From Pirellulaceae bacterium (lineage in GTDB: Bacteria; Planctomycetota; Planctomycetia; Pirellulales; Pirellulaceae), in assembly GCA_026989685.1 (NCBI GenBank), contig JALSIV010000002.1, positions 1 through 35,753 on the forward strand: 35,753 nt of DNA, in the 5' to 3' direction. The position numbers were made by a program, and so were the translations under genes. Below the pieces are notes generated by a model that did not search any database, was not told the origin of the DNA, and was given only the letters and a program-made list of their open reading frames with translations. Shown here in pieces: positions 24,734 through 33,384 of this stretch. Positions within the stretch are counted from its first letter, which is position 1; each line of letters starts with the position of its first letter.

Positions 24734-24946
24734 ATGTTGTCTTCACCACTTCTAGCGTTTTGGTCACCCGGTCCCACCGAGCTGTTGATCGTGGGCGTGG
24801 TCGTGTTGTTGCTGTTCGGCCACCGTCTTCCCAGCGTGATGCGGTCGTTGGGGCGAGGCGTCGTCGAGTTCAAGCATGGGCTTTCCGGCGTGGACGATCC
24901 ACCCGCCGAAGGTTCATCGCAAAAGAGCGACTCCGACAGCGAATAA
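24734..24946 (+). CDS. tatA: TatA/E-family protein, first copy
   Basis: A 70-residue protein with the TatA layout: a short hydrophobic N-terminal helix (GPTELLIVGVVVLLLFG), a hinge, an amphipathic helix (LPSVMRSLGRGVVEFKHG) and an acidic tail. TatA oligomers open the twin-arginine translocase for folded proteins. The ATG at 24734 gives the family's N-terminus; an upstream start at 24683 adds unlike residues. The next gene, 16 bases on, is a second TatA-type protein. No tatC is in the window. Confidence 0.88.
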   Translation: MLSSPLLAFWSPGPTELLIVGVVVLLLFGHRLPSVMRSLGRGVVEFKHGLSGVDDPPAEGSSQKSDSDSE

Positions 24947-24962
24947 TCCGGAGGGACCAGCC

Positions 24963-25256
24963 ATGCTCGGCATGCTCGGAATGGGCCCCACGGAACTGGT
25001 GATCGTGGGCATTGTGGCCGTGCTGCTGTTTGGCAGCAAGCTCCCGGAAGTGGCACGTTCCCTGGGGTCCAGCTACCGGCAGTTTCGTGAAGGGCTATCG
25101 GAACTGCAGTCGCAGGTTCAGTTCGACGTCCACTCACCGCCCCCTGCCCCCGCTCCCTCGGCGGTTCACGACGAGGACGACGAGGAAGCCTACACCGAAC
25201 CCGCCGCGCCCAAGTTCGAACCTCCTCCCGCCGAGAGCAGCGACGCCAACTGCTGA
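24963..25256 (+). CDS. TatA/B-family protein, second copy
   Basis: A 97-residue TatA-like protein: MGPTELVIVGIVAVLLFGSKLPEVARSLG followed by a longer amphipathic helix (SYRQFREGLSELQSQV) and a Pro- and Asp/Glu-rich tail. TatA and TatB are close relatives; the longer helix and tail could mean this copy does the TatB task, but it keeps the TatA-like FGSKLPE hinge. GGAGG lies eight bases before the ATG. The first residues are not shared with copy one. Confidence 0.85.
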   Translation: MLGMLGMGPTELVIVGIVAVLLFGSKLPEVARSLGSSYRQFREGLSELQSQVQFDVHSPPPAPAPSAVHDEDDEEAYTEPAAPKFEPPPAESSDANC

Positions 25257-25279
25257 TGCTCTCCTTTCTCCCTTGAAGT

Positions 25280-25288
25280 TGCTATACT
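25280..25288 (+). promoter_or_regulatory. Candidate extended -10 promoter
   Basis: TGCTATACT is an extended -10 element (TGnTATACT) located 24 bases after the second tat gene stop and some 120 bases before the next gene. No convincing -35 box is seen. Confidence 0.3.
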
Positions 25289-25404
25289 CGGTGCGCTGAT
25301 TACGCAGTCTTTTTCGAGACGCGAGTTTCGGTCGCGGCCGGCACAGCGGTCGTGCGCCCATGTTTGTTTGTCCAGAGGGGCGATTCGATCGGGTGAGGTG
25401 CGCT

Positions 25405-27195
25405 ATGGGACCAGCCGGCATGGTTTTGCTTGCCAGGATCTCGATGGTCGTGATCGGTCTCGGCTCGCTCGGCGGGCCGGCCACGTTTTTGCCGATCGGC
25501 CTGCCGCCGCGCCCCTATGACGCCGAGATGGCGGCATTGGCGCCGCAAGAGTGCCTCTACTTCTACATGCAGATGGGGCGGGCCGAGCCGGAGACGGCCG
25601 CGCGTTCGGCCACCGAACGGGTGTTGGCCGACCCGGCGGTGAGGAACTCCATCGGATCGTCAGTGACGGCATTGCGTCAGTGGATGCTGAGAGCGGCGGC
25701 CAAGGGTGGAGCCGACCAAGAGGGGCGTCAGCGCCTGACCAAGATCTTGAGAGCCATCGAAGATGCGAGTCAACGGCCGCTGCTGCTGTTCTTCCACATC
25801 GACTTTTCTCTCGACATGCTCAGAGGCCAACCACCCAGTCCCGCCGGTGCGTTGGTGGTTCGCTTCGATCCCGAGCGAGCGGTGGAAATCGACGGACTGC
25901 TCAAAAACGTTTTGGAATGGGAAGGGATACCTCTGGTCGAACGAAACACGGCCGACGGAGTCACTGCCAGCCGAATTGCGTTGCCGGGCAGTGCTTTGTT
26001 GGATATCGCTCGGACCGACGATCTATTGATCGTGGCACTCGGTGGCAGCACGCTCGACGACATGCTGGCTCGGCGAGGCGGAGAGGAACCGTCGTGGCTC
26101 AGTCGCCTGCGAAAAGAACTCCAGGTCGAACGCCCCAGCGCGGTGTCGTCGTTTCAAGTCCACTATCCGTTCGAGTTCGCCAAGAAGATCGGGGCCGGTG
26201 CCAATCTCGAGGCGTTGGGGTTGGGCAACTTGCAAGCCATCGAGTCGGTGGCCGGTATCGATGGAGACCGATTCGTTTCACGGCACCGCTTCCGGTTCGA
26301 CGGTCCGGTCACCGGATTGCTGGCGCAGCTCGGCACCCGCCCTGTCACATCCGACGACTTCACGTCGATTCCATCCGACGCTCTGGCCGCTGTGGTGTTG
26401 CGAACCCAGCCCGCCCCCCGGTTGCTCGAGCATTTTGTCAATGCCATTACCGCTCAGCCGATCCTAGGACGTCGGGATTTGGAATCCGAATTCTACTCCG
26501 AAATCGAAGACGAGCTTGGATTTCATTTGAAGAACGATCTGATGCCGGCGTTGGCCGGGGATGCACAATTGGTGCTTTTCGCAGCGTCGCCGCCCGCAGT
26601 CCCCGACGTTCGAGTCACCCTGGGTGTGGGAGATTTGGGCAAAGCCGAGCGCGTGCTGAAGCTGCTGGGAGAGAGCCTGCGCGAGCGCGTGGCGGACGAT
26701 GAGGACGGACCGATGCGGGTTGTGTCCTACCGGCATGGCGACACGGAGATTGTCGGCTTGGTGTCCAAGAATCCGCCGCCGGACAGTTCCAGAAGTTGGA
26801 ACGCAGTCTACGCGTGCATCGCCCACAAGCGATTCGTGTTTTGCAGCTCGAAGCGGCGACTGGAGCAGTTCATCGATCATCCGACGAGTTCGCCTCATTT
26901 GGGGAAGCGGCCTCGCATCCAGGAGGTGCTGGAGAAGCAGCCTTTCGTGGTCGCCTATGTCGATACGCCCGGTGCTCTGCGGCTGGCTCGCACTCCGATC
27001 GGACAATTGCCGTTTCCCCAGTTTCCCATTGACCGAGTACTGGCTCCGTTGCAACCCGATTTGTTCGCCGTTTACCAGCACCCGCAGGCTGTTATGGTCG
27101 AGGGGAGTCAGACGGTCCCCGGTTTGAGTATCGCTGCAATGGCAGGCGCTTTGAACAAGGTGTTCTGGTGGAGGTGGCGGCCAAGGACGCGGTAA
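25405..27195 (+). CDS. Exported planctomycete protein, C-terminus cut by probable frameshift
   Basis: A 596-residue protein from ATG 25405, with a hydrophobic N-terminus (VLLARISMVVIGLGSLGG) that is a likely signal or anchor. An in-frame ATG at 25360 adds 15 residues. The body resembles the large extracytoplasmic module found before DUF1559 domains in some planctomycete proteins: RPLLLFFHIDFSLDML, then a beta-rich repeat with GVGDLGKAERVLKLLGESL and VYACIAHKRFVFCSS. I cannot assign a function. The final residues NKVFWWRWRPRTR look out of frame, since a plus-1 shift near 27165 continues as LVEVAAKDAVIWTKPDDL, a DUF1559 tail. Either the sequence has a frameshift or the gene is decaying. Confidence 0.7.
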   Translation: MGPAGMVLLARISMVVIGLGSLGGPATFLPIGLPPRPYDAEMAALAPQECLYFYMQMGRAEPETAARSATERVLADPAVRNSIGSSVTALRQWMLRAAAKGGADQEGRQRLTKILRAIEDASQRPLLLFFHIDFSLDMLRGQPPSPAGALVVRFDPERAVEIDGLLKNVLEWEGIPLVERNTADGVTASRIALPGSALLDIARTDDLLIVALGGSTLDDMLARRGGEEPSWLSRLRKELQVERPSAVSSFQVHYPFEFAKKIGAGANLEALGLGNLQAIESVAGIDGDRFVSRHRFRFDGPVTGLLAQLGTRPVTSDDFTSIPSDALAAVVLRTQPAPRLLEHFVNAITAQPILGRRDLESEFYSEIEDELGFHLKNDLMPALAGDAQLVLFAASPPAVPDVRVTLGVGDLGKAERVLKLLGESLRERVADDEDGPMRVVSYRHGDTEIVGLVSKNPPPDSSRSWNAVYACIAHKRFVFCSSKRRLEQFIDHPTSSPHLGKRPRIQEVLEKQPFVVAYVDTPGALRLARTPIGQLPFPQFPIDRVLAPLQPDLFAVYQHPQAVMVEGSQTVPGLSIAAMAGALNKVFWWRWRPRTR

Positions 27196-27392
27196 TCTGG
27201 ACCAAACCGGACGATTTGAGAGTCGACCCCAAGGATGTTCCCGGTTCGCTGTCGACTCCATTCCGCGACAAGATCCTGGCGGGATTCGCCGACGGCAGTG
27301 TGAGAATCGTACGTCTCGGGCTCGAGGGCGAAACGTGGCTTGCCCTGTTCCGCAAATCGGACGGGGCGCAGATTCCCGAGGAGGCTTTGTGA
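27168..27392 (+). pseudogene. DUF1559-type C-terminal tail in shifted frame
   Basis: In a frame different from the preceding gene, the translation reads AAKDAVIWTKPDDL ... AGFADGSVRIVRL ... ALFRKSDGAQIPEEAL, the H-X9-DG tail typical of planctomycete DUF1559 (pilin-like) proteins. The reading can be joined to the gene ending at 27195 by a single shift after NKV at about 27160-27166. The central DUF1559 segment normally lying between (with the AAREAARR helix and YRCPS) is missing. Hence I read the locus as a deleted and frameshifted fusion, not a separate gene. Confidence 0.6.
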
Positions 27393-27439
27393 TAACGAGA
27401 GTCCGGGGATCCCGCTTTTCCTCCCTTGCCTATTTTCGC

Positions 27440-27469
27440 TTGACCGCGCGGTCCGGTCGCTGTTATGTT
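27440..27469 (+). promoter_or_regulatory. Candidate promoter of the FlgI-like lipoprotein gene
   Basis: TTGACC (27440-27445) is followed 18 bases later by TATGTT (27464-27469), four of six matches to TATAAT. The gene's GTG start is about 70 bases downstream, with AAGGAG at about 27524-27529. Confidence 0.35.
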
Positions 27470-27536
27470 GCTCGCCACGGCCGGCACGATGCCGGTTCCC
27501 TTTCCCTTCCACGGGTTCACGCAAGGAGTGCGTGTT

Positions 27537-29393
27537 GTGAAGCTGAATCAGTTGGGGTGCATTGTCGGCGGAGTGGCTCTGTGGAGTTGTGCGATGTTCG
27601 GCTGCAATTCGCCGCTGATTCGCAGCCAGAGTCCGGAATTGGAGCAGGCGGCGGCCCCGGAACCGGCGTCGTGGGCGGACGATGAGTCCCCGCAGTTGGT
27701 CGGTGATGTGACGCGCACGTTCGGTCTGCACCTGTTGAAGGTGGAAGGTGTAGCGCTGGTCAACGGTCTGCCCGGAACCGGCAGTGATCCTCCTCCGTCT
27801 CCCTTGCGCGACATTTTGTTGTCGGAGATTCGCACCCACAACATTACCGGGGCCTCTCAGTTGGTGGCGTCTCGCGACAACGCCCTGGTGACCGTCACCG
27901 CGTACTTGCCTCCCGGCGTACGGAAGGGGGACCGGGTGGATGCCATTGTGAAGGCTCCGGTGGGCACGAAGACCAAGAGTCTGGAAGGCGGCTATCTGCT
28001 TCCCGTGCGGCTGCAGGAGATGCGGCTGATTCAGAACCGGATTCGGACCGGATCGGTTTCCGCCGACGGCGCCGGCCCGGTGGTGGTCGATGCGGTGTTT
28101 GAAGGCCGGGACGATCCCGTCAATCTGCTGCGCGGCCGCGTGCTGGGGGGCGTGCAATCGCGGATCACCCGCCCCATCCACCTCGTGCTGAAGGACGAAT
28201 TCCGCAGCGGTCGGTATAGTGCTCAAATCGGCCGAGCCATCAACGCTCGGTTCCACTATTACGACGGTGGCGTGAAGAAGGGTGTGGCCAAGCCGATCAA
28301 CGACAAACTGATCGAGTTGCAGGTGCCGGTCCATTACCAGCCCAACGTCCGCCGGTTCGTGCAGGTCGTGCGTCGACTGGCCATCGCGGAGACTCCGGCG
28401 GACCGGATTGCTCGGATCGAGGTGCTGGGACGCAAACTGCTCGACCCCACGACTTCCGCGAGTGCGGCGGCAGAACTGGAGGCGATCGGCGAGGAGGCGC
28501 TGGAGAAACTTCGAGCGGGGATGCGATCGGACGACCCCGAGGTGCGGTTCTACGCGGCCGAGGCGGCGGCCTACCTGGACATGGAAGAGGCGGCCGATGT
28601 GTTGGCCGAGGCGGCCGAGAGCGAATCGGCGTTCCGCTGGCACGCGCTGGCCGCGCTGACTTCGATGCGCCAGGTCGCCGCGTCCGAAGCGCTGGCTTCC
28701 CTGCTGCACAGCACCAGCGCCGAGACGCGCTACGGGGCGTTTCGCGCGTTGAGAAAACGGAACGGCTACGATCCTCTGGTGCGTCCCGAACAGGTTTGGA
28801 ACGGCGTGGAGTATCATGCCATTCCCACCGACGGCCCGCCCATGATCCACTTTTCCCGCAGCATGTACCAGCAGATCATTCTCTTCGGCGTCGACACCCC
28901 CCTTCGGCCTCCGGCCGTGTTGTTCGCCGGAAAGCGAATCCTGCTCAAGGGGACCGCCGACGGTCAGATCAAGGTGACCCGCTTCTCCAAGGGAGACGAC
29001 GGGGACACGCACGTCCTCTGTCCGCCGAGAGTGGACGCCGTGCTGCGGGCCGTCGGGGAGCTGGGAGCCAATTACGGTGAGATGCTGCAGATGGTCCAGC
29101 AGGCCAAACGAAACGGCGACCTGCAGGCTCGAGTCGTGGTCCACGCTCTGGCCGAACCGGGGCGACCCTACTATCGTGATAAGAAGGAGTCGGCATCGAA
29201 GAAAACGGCCCCTTCGGCCCATCATCGCGGCTGGCCGGAACTCTTCGCCGACGCGGTCGATCCCGACGAGGACGAGCGGGAGCGGCCGCAAGACGTGGCC
29301 CCCTACGTCGATCCAGCCTATGAGTCCTCTTCGGAAAAAGAGTCCGCGGGAGGAATCTGGAGCCGTTTTCGGTTGTGGGGTGGTGACGAATAG
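27537..29393 (+). CDS. FlgI-like (flagellar P-ring) domain lipoprotein with HEAT-type repeats
   Basis: From the GTG at 27537, preceded by AAGGAG, the protein has 618 residues. A short signal ends in MFGC (Cys23), a plausible lipobox. Residues 62-280 match FlgI in order: VEGVALVNGLPGTGSD, VTVTAYLPPGVRKGDRVDAIV, TKSLEGGYLLPVRL, then GRVLGGVQSRITRPIHLVL and KLIELQVPV. Residues 285-410 are alpha-helical repeats like HEAT/PBS motifs (DDPEVRFYAAEAAAYL, ESAFRWHALAALTS, TSAETRYGAFRAL). A further 200 residues, with a beta-rich segment and acidic tail, are unassigned. The last 100-residue domain of FlgI is not seen. No flagellar genes are nearby, so it is probably not a P-ring but an exported paralogue; the role is unknown. 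Confidence 0.8.
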   Translation: MKLNQLGCIVGGVALWSCAMFGCNSPLIRSQSPELEQAAAPEPASWADDESPQLVGDVTRTFGLHLLKVEGVALVNGLPGTGSDPPPSPLRDILLSEIRTHNITGASQLVASRDNALVTVTAYLPPGVRKGDRVDAIVKAPVGTKTKSLEGGYLLPVRLQEMRLIQNRIRTGSVSADGAGPVVVDAVFEGRDDPVNLLRGRVLGGVQSRITRPIHLVLKDEFRSGRYSAQIGRAINARFHYYDGGVKKGVAKPINDKLIELQVPVHYQPNVRRFVQVVRRLAIAETPADRIARIEVLGRKLLDPTTSASAAAELEAIGEEALEKLRAGMRSDDPEVRFYAAEAAAYLDMEEAADVLAEAAESESAFRWHALAALTSMRQVAASEALASLLHSTSAETRYGAFRALRKRNGYDPLVRPEQVWNGVEYHAIPTDGPPMIHFSRSMYQQIILFGVDTPLRPPAVLFAGKRILLKGTADGQIKVTRFSKGDDGDTHVLCPPRVDAVLRAVGELGANYGEMLQMVQQAKRNGDLQARVVVHALAEPGRPYYRDKKESASKKTAPSAHHRGWPELFADAVDPDEDERERPQDVAPYVDPAYESSSEKESAGGIWSRFRLWGGDE

Positions 29394-29608
29394 ACCACAC
29401 TGAAGCGTCGTGGCGTCGCCGCCGTGATCGGGGAGAGTCTCGGCCGGTCTGATCCCCCTGCCCTGGGAGATCCAAGCCGGGGGGGTGATCCCGAGTGCCG
29501 GACGGCGCGCCGTGTCGGATGCCCATGGTGGGGAATCCCTGCCGGTGGTTCCCTCCGCCTGGGGGCCCGTCGGTCTCTGTGCCCCCTCGTTTCCAAGTAC
29601 CAACGTCC
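29394..29608. other. Gap between the FlgI-like gene and smc
   Basis: The smc reading frame is open from 29495, but the translated extension is Pro/Gly-rich and not smc-like. The strand contains a weak hairpin (GATCCCCC at about 29450 against GGGGGTGATC at 29481-29490). No promoter is convincing. Confidence 0.3.
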
Positions 29609-32600
29609 ATGCTCAAAGCGCTCGAGCTTGCCGGATTCAAGAGCTTCGCCGACAAGACCCGGTTTGAATTTCCGGCCGGGATCACGGTGATCGTGGGTCC
29701 CAACGGTTCGGGCAAGTCGAACGTGGTGGATGCCATCAAATGGGTGTTGGGCGAGCAAAGTGTCAAGAGCCTTCGCGGAAAGGAGATGGCGGACGTCATC
29801 TTCAAGGGCTCGCCCGCCGGGGGGCGCAAGGCGATGAACTACGCCGAAGCGACGATCGTGTTCGACAACGCCGACGGCCGGTTGCCGGTCGAATCGCCCG
29901 AGGTCCGCGTCACGCGCCGCGTCTATCGCAGTGGCGAGGGCGAGTACCTGATCAACAACCAGGCCTGCCGGCTCAAGGACATCAAAGACCTGTTTCGCGG
30001 CACCGGCGTGGGGACCGACGCTTACAGCCTGATCGAACAGGGCAAAGTGGACCGCATGTTGCAGGCGTCTCCCAAAGAACGCCGCGCCATGTTCGAAGAA
30101 GCGGCCGGCATTAGTCGTTTCAAGGCGAAGAAGATCGAGACGCAGCGGCGGTTGGAACGGGTTGCTCAGAACTTGGTACGGCTGTCCGATATCGTCGAGG
30201 AGGTCGAGTCGCGATTGCGCACGGTGCGGGCTCAGGCGGGCAAGGCTCGCCAGTACCGCGAGTGGCAGGAACGTCTGTTGCAGTTGCGCACTCAAGTGGG
30301 ACTATGCGACTGGTACCGCTTCACTCGGGAGTGGGAGGCCGCTTCGGCGCGACGGGAAGCTCTCGAGGAACAAGTGTCTCAGTCGCAGTCGGAAATCCGG
30401 TCTCGCGAAGAGGAGCAAGCCTCGGTCGAAGTCGCCATCGGTCAATGGAACGACCGCGTCTCCGCGTCGGAGCAAGAAGCAGCGAGGTACCGCGAGTCGA
30501 TCGCCGTTTGCCGAGCCGCCGGGGACCAGTTGCAGCGACAGTTGGCCGATCTGGGGCTGCAGCGACGGCAGCTCGCCCATCGCCAAGTCATGCTCCGCGA
30601 CCGCGCCGGCGACATCGACCAGAAGCTGGCGCGGCTGACCGAGGAGATGGATGGCGAACTGGCGAAGCTCGAGCGCCAGCGGGAAGCCGCCGTTGAACTG
30701 GCCCGATCGGCTCGTCACTGGCAGCAACGGGTATCCCGCGAACGCGAGTCGGCCGAGCGGTGGCAGCGGGAGATCGCCGAGCGAACGCGGTTGGTTTCCC
30801 ACTGGGAGCAGCAAGCGGCTCGTGCGGCCGCCGACCATGCCGCGACGGTCGATCGCCGCGAGACTCTCGCCGGTCAACTCCGGGAACTCGATTCCCGCGA
30901 GCAGGCAGCGCGCACACAGCGGCGCGAGGTGGCTCACCGCATCGACGGTTTGCGGGAATGCCAACAGGCGACGAAGGCTCGGCTGGCCGAGCTGCGGCAG
31001 GATCAGGAGGAGGAAGAGCGACTGTGGAAGCGGCGGCAGGACGAGCTGACGGCGCTGCAGAGTCGCCTGTCGGGATTGCGGGAACGTGCCGATCTGCTGG
31101 CCCAGTTGGAGCGTCGGCGGGAGGGTGTCGGCGCCGGGCCTCGCGAAGTGCTGCATCGGGCCGCATCGGCGTCCGCCGGCCCCTTTGCCGAGGTGATCGG
31201 CCTCCTGGGGGACGCACTCGATGTGCCCCTCAACATCGCCCCGCTGATCGACAACGTGCTGGGGCACCGCACCACTGCGGTCCTGCTTCGCCGCGGCGCG
31301 TCGCTGGAGGCGTGGTGTCGCATTCGCAACGCACTCCCCGGGCGCGTGCAACTGCTGCCTTTGGATCAGATCGGCTCGACGACTCACGACTTCCCCCCAT
31401 CCTTCGCCGACCGCCGGGACCAGGCAACGTGCCTGGCGGATCTGGTCGAAGTGGCTCCCGAGCTGGAGGAACTGAAGAACGCTCTGTTGGGAACGATCTA
31501 CCTGGTGCGTGATCTTCCGCAGGCACTGCAATGGCACCGGGATGGTTTTCCCTACCCGCTGATCACTCGAGGCGGAGAGCAAGTCAACCCGGACGGTAGC
31601 GTGTCACTGGGGCCGGGAAGCACGAGTGCCAATATTGTGTCACGACGTAGCGAACTGCGAGTGCTGCAGCGTGGCATCCGGACCGTGGAGTACCAGATCC
31701 GCATGGCGCGGGAAGAGATCGAGCGGATGGGGCACCGGGTCACCGATCGGGAGGAGCGGATCGCGTCGACCGAACGGGATTTGCTGCGGCTCAACGAAGA
31801 ACTAGCCGATCAGCGAGTCTCTCTGCTGACGATCGATGATCGGCTCCAGCGATTGGCCTCCGAGCGGTCCGAACGTCTGCGGCAATGGATTGGCGAAGAG
31901 CGGCTGTTGCGCAAGTGGTCCGGGGCGATGCACTCCGCTCATCGGCTGGCGGCCAATGCCCGCCGGCAACTCGCCTGGACCACTGCTGCCGCCGCGGCGG
32001 CCCGCCGACAATGGGCGGCCGCCGAACGGTCGCTCGAGTCGGCTCAGCAGGCCTTGCGGGATGCCGAAATCGCGCTGGCTCGGCGAGACGAATTCGTCAC
32101 CGCGCTGCGCCAGCAACTGGAGCGTTTCGAGCATGATCGTCGCGAGCGAACCGAAGCGGTGCGGGACACCGCCCGCCAGTTGCAGGAAACTTCGGATCGT
32201 TGCCAGCAGGTGCAGCGGCAGTGGCTCGATCAACTGGCCCGGCTGTCGCTCGCCCATTGGAACCTCGAACAACTCGAGCATCGTCTCGCCGAGTACGTCG
32301 ACCATCGGGAACAGGCGGTCGAATCGCGGCGGCAGATCGAGAAGCAACTGGAGAAAGCTCGCCGCGGCGTGCGCCGCCTGGAACAGCAGCTTCAACAGCA
32401 GACGATGGACGCCGAGCGGTGGGAACGGGAACGAGAACAGCTCGAACAGCGATACCGCGAGGACTTTCAAATCGAGTTGGCCGAATTGGTGGCGGGCGGT
32501 GCCGAGCAGGAAGAAACCGAACGCGAGTCGATGGACGCGGAGATCGCCGATTTGCGACAGCGGATCGCTACGATGGGCGCCGTGAATATGGAAGCCCTGG

Positions 32601-33220
32601 AGGAACTGGAAGGGCTCGAGGAACGCTTCGCATTGCTGTCGGGCCAGTACAACGACATGGTGCAGGCCAAGGCGGCGCTGGAACGCATCATCCAGAAGAT
32701 CAATGCCGACAGTCGACGGCTGTTCGCTGAGACGCTCGAGACGATTCGCCGCAATTTCCAGGCGCTGTACCGCAAATCGTTCGGCGGAGGTCACGCCGAT
32801 CTGGTGCTCGAAGAGGGAGTTGACATCCTGGAAGCCGGGATCGACATCGTGGCGACGCCCCCGGGAAAGCCTTCCTTCAACAATTCGCTGCTCAGCGGCG
32901 GCGAACGGGCGCTGACGGCCGTCTCGCTGCTGCTGGCCATCTTCCAGTACCGGCCCAGTCCGTTCTGTGTGCTGGACGAAGTCGATGCCCCGTTCGACGA
33001 GGCCAACATCGGCCGTTTCATCGATGTCCTCAAGGACTTCCTCGGCTGGACCCGCTTCGTGATCGTCACGCACTCGAAAAAGACGATGACCGCAGCGGAC
33101 ACCTTGTACGGCATCACGATGCAGGAGTCGGGTGTTTCCAAGCAAGTCTCGGTTCGGTTCGAGGACGTCAACGAGCGAGGCGAGATTCGGGAGTCCGAGG
33201 ACGACGAAGCGGCGGCCTGA
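29609..33220 (+). CDS. smc: Chromosome segregation protein SMC
   Basis: SMC dimerises and, with ScpA and ScpB, organises and separates the chromosome. The 1203-residue protein starts MLKALELAGFKSFADK, the standard opening, with Walker A GPNGSGKSN at 30-38. Long coiled coils (about 170-505 and 680-1020) flank a hinge at about 520-680, which contains GLLGDALDVPLNIAPLIDNVLG. The C-terminal head has the signature SGGERALTAVS at 1096-1106 and Walker B FCVLDEVDAPFDEAN with Asp1123. An in-frame GTG at 29495 would add 38 unlike residues. No scpA or scpB is near. The tyrA gene follows 164 bases later, with a TACAAT (33290-33295) between that may be part of a promoter. Confidence 0.97.
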   Translation: MLKALELAGFKSFADKTRFEFPAGITVIVGPNGSGKSNVVDAIKWVLGEQSVKSLRGKEMADVIFKGSPAGGRKAMNYAEATIVFDNADGRLPVESPEVRVTRRVYRSGEGEYLINNQACRLKDIKDLFRGTGVGTDAYSLIEQGKVDRMLQASPKERRAMFEEAAGISRFKAKKIETQRRLERVAQNLVRLSDIVEEVESRLRTVRAQAGKARQYREWQERLLQLRTQVGLCDWYRFTREWEAASARREALEEQVSQSQSEIRSREEEQASVEVAIGQWNDRVSASEQEAARYRESIAVCRAAGDQLQRQLADLGLQRRQLAHRQVMLRDRAGDIDQKLARLTEEMDGELAKLERQREAAVELARSARHWQQRVSRERESAERWQREIAERTRLVSHWEQQAARAAADHAATVDRRETLAGQLRELDSREQAARTQRREVAHRIDGLRECQQATKARLAELRQDQEEEERLWKRRQDELTALQSRLSGLRERADLLAQLERRREGVGAGPREVLHRAASASAGPFAEVIGLLGDALDVPLNIAPLIDNVLGHRTTAVLLRRGASLEAWCRIRNALPGRVQLLPLDQIGSTTHDFPPSFADRRDQATCLADLVEVAPELEELKNALLGTIYLVRDLPQALQWHRDGFPYPLITRGGEQVNPDGSVSLGPGSTSANIVSRRSELRVLQRGIRTVEYQIRMAREEIERMGHRVTDREERIASTERDLLRLNEELADQRVSLLTIDDRLQRLASERSERLRQWIGEERLLRKWSGAMHSAHRLAANARRQLAWTTAAAAAARRQWAAAERSLESAQQALRDAEIALARRDEFVTALRQQLERFEHDRRERTEAVRDTARQLQETSDRCQQVQRQWLDQLARLSLAHWNLEQLEHRLAEYVDHREQAVESRRQIEKQLEKARRGVRRLEQQLQQQTMDAERWEREREQLEQRYREDFQIELAELVAGGAEQEETERESMDAEIADLRQRIATMGAVNMEALEELEGLEERFALLSGQYNDMVQAKAALERIIQKINADSRRLFAETLETIRRNFQALYRKSFGGGHADLVLEEGVDILEAGIDIVATPPGKPSFNNSLLSGGERALTAVSLLLAIFQYRPSPFCVLDEVDAPFDEANIGRFIDVLKDFLGWTRFVIVTHSKKTMTAADTLYGITMQESGVSKQVSVRFEDVNERGEIRESEDDEAAA

Positions 33221-33384
33221 CGCGGGCTCGTGCCGCGCACGGCGACGCGCTTTCGGGACCGGCCGCTGGGCAGCTTCGGCGGCCACTGCTACAATCGCGG
33301 CTCGTTGCACGAGCGGAGTCGTTGCACGCTGGGAGCGGTCGGCTCCCCACTCTGGCCCTCCATCGCTGGCGGAAGATCGTAACG

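Noticed and set aside
29450-29491. GC-rich hairpin before smc as terminator
   Set aside because: No T tract follows the stem and it has a bulge; it may be chance.
27108-29603. 831-residue open frame on the minus strand across the FlgI-like gene
   Set aside because: It is antisense to a gene with clear family motifs, is full of His, Arg and Gln, and resembles nothing; long antisense frames are common in GC-rich coding DNA.
30302-31582. 426-residue minus-strand open frame within smc
   Set aside because: Opposite a long coiled-coil gene; composition and lack of motifs mark it as a shadow.
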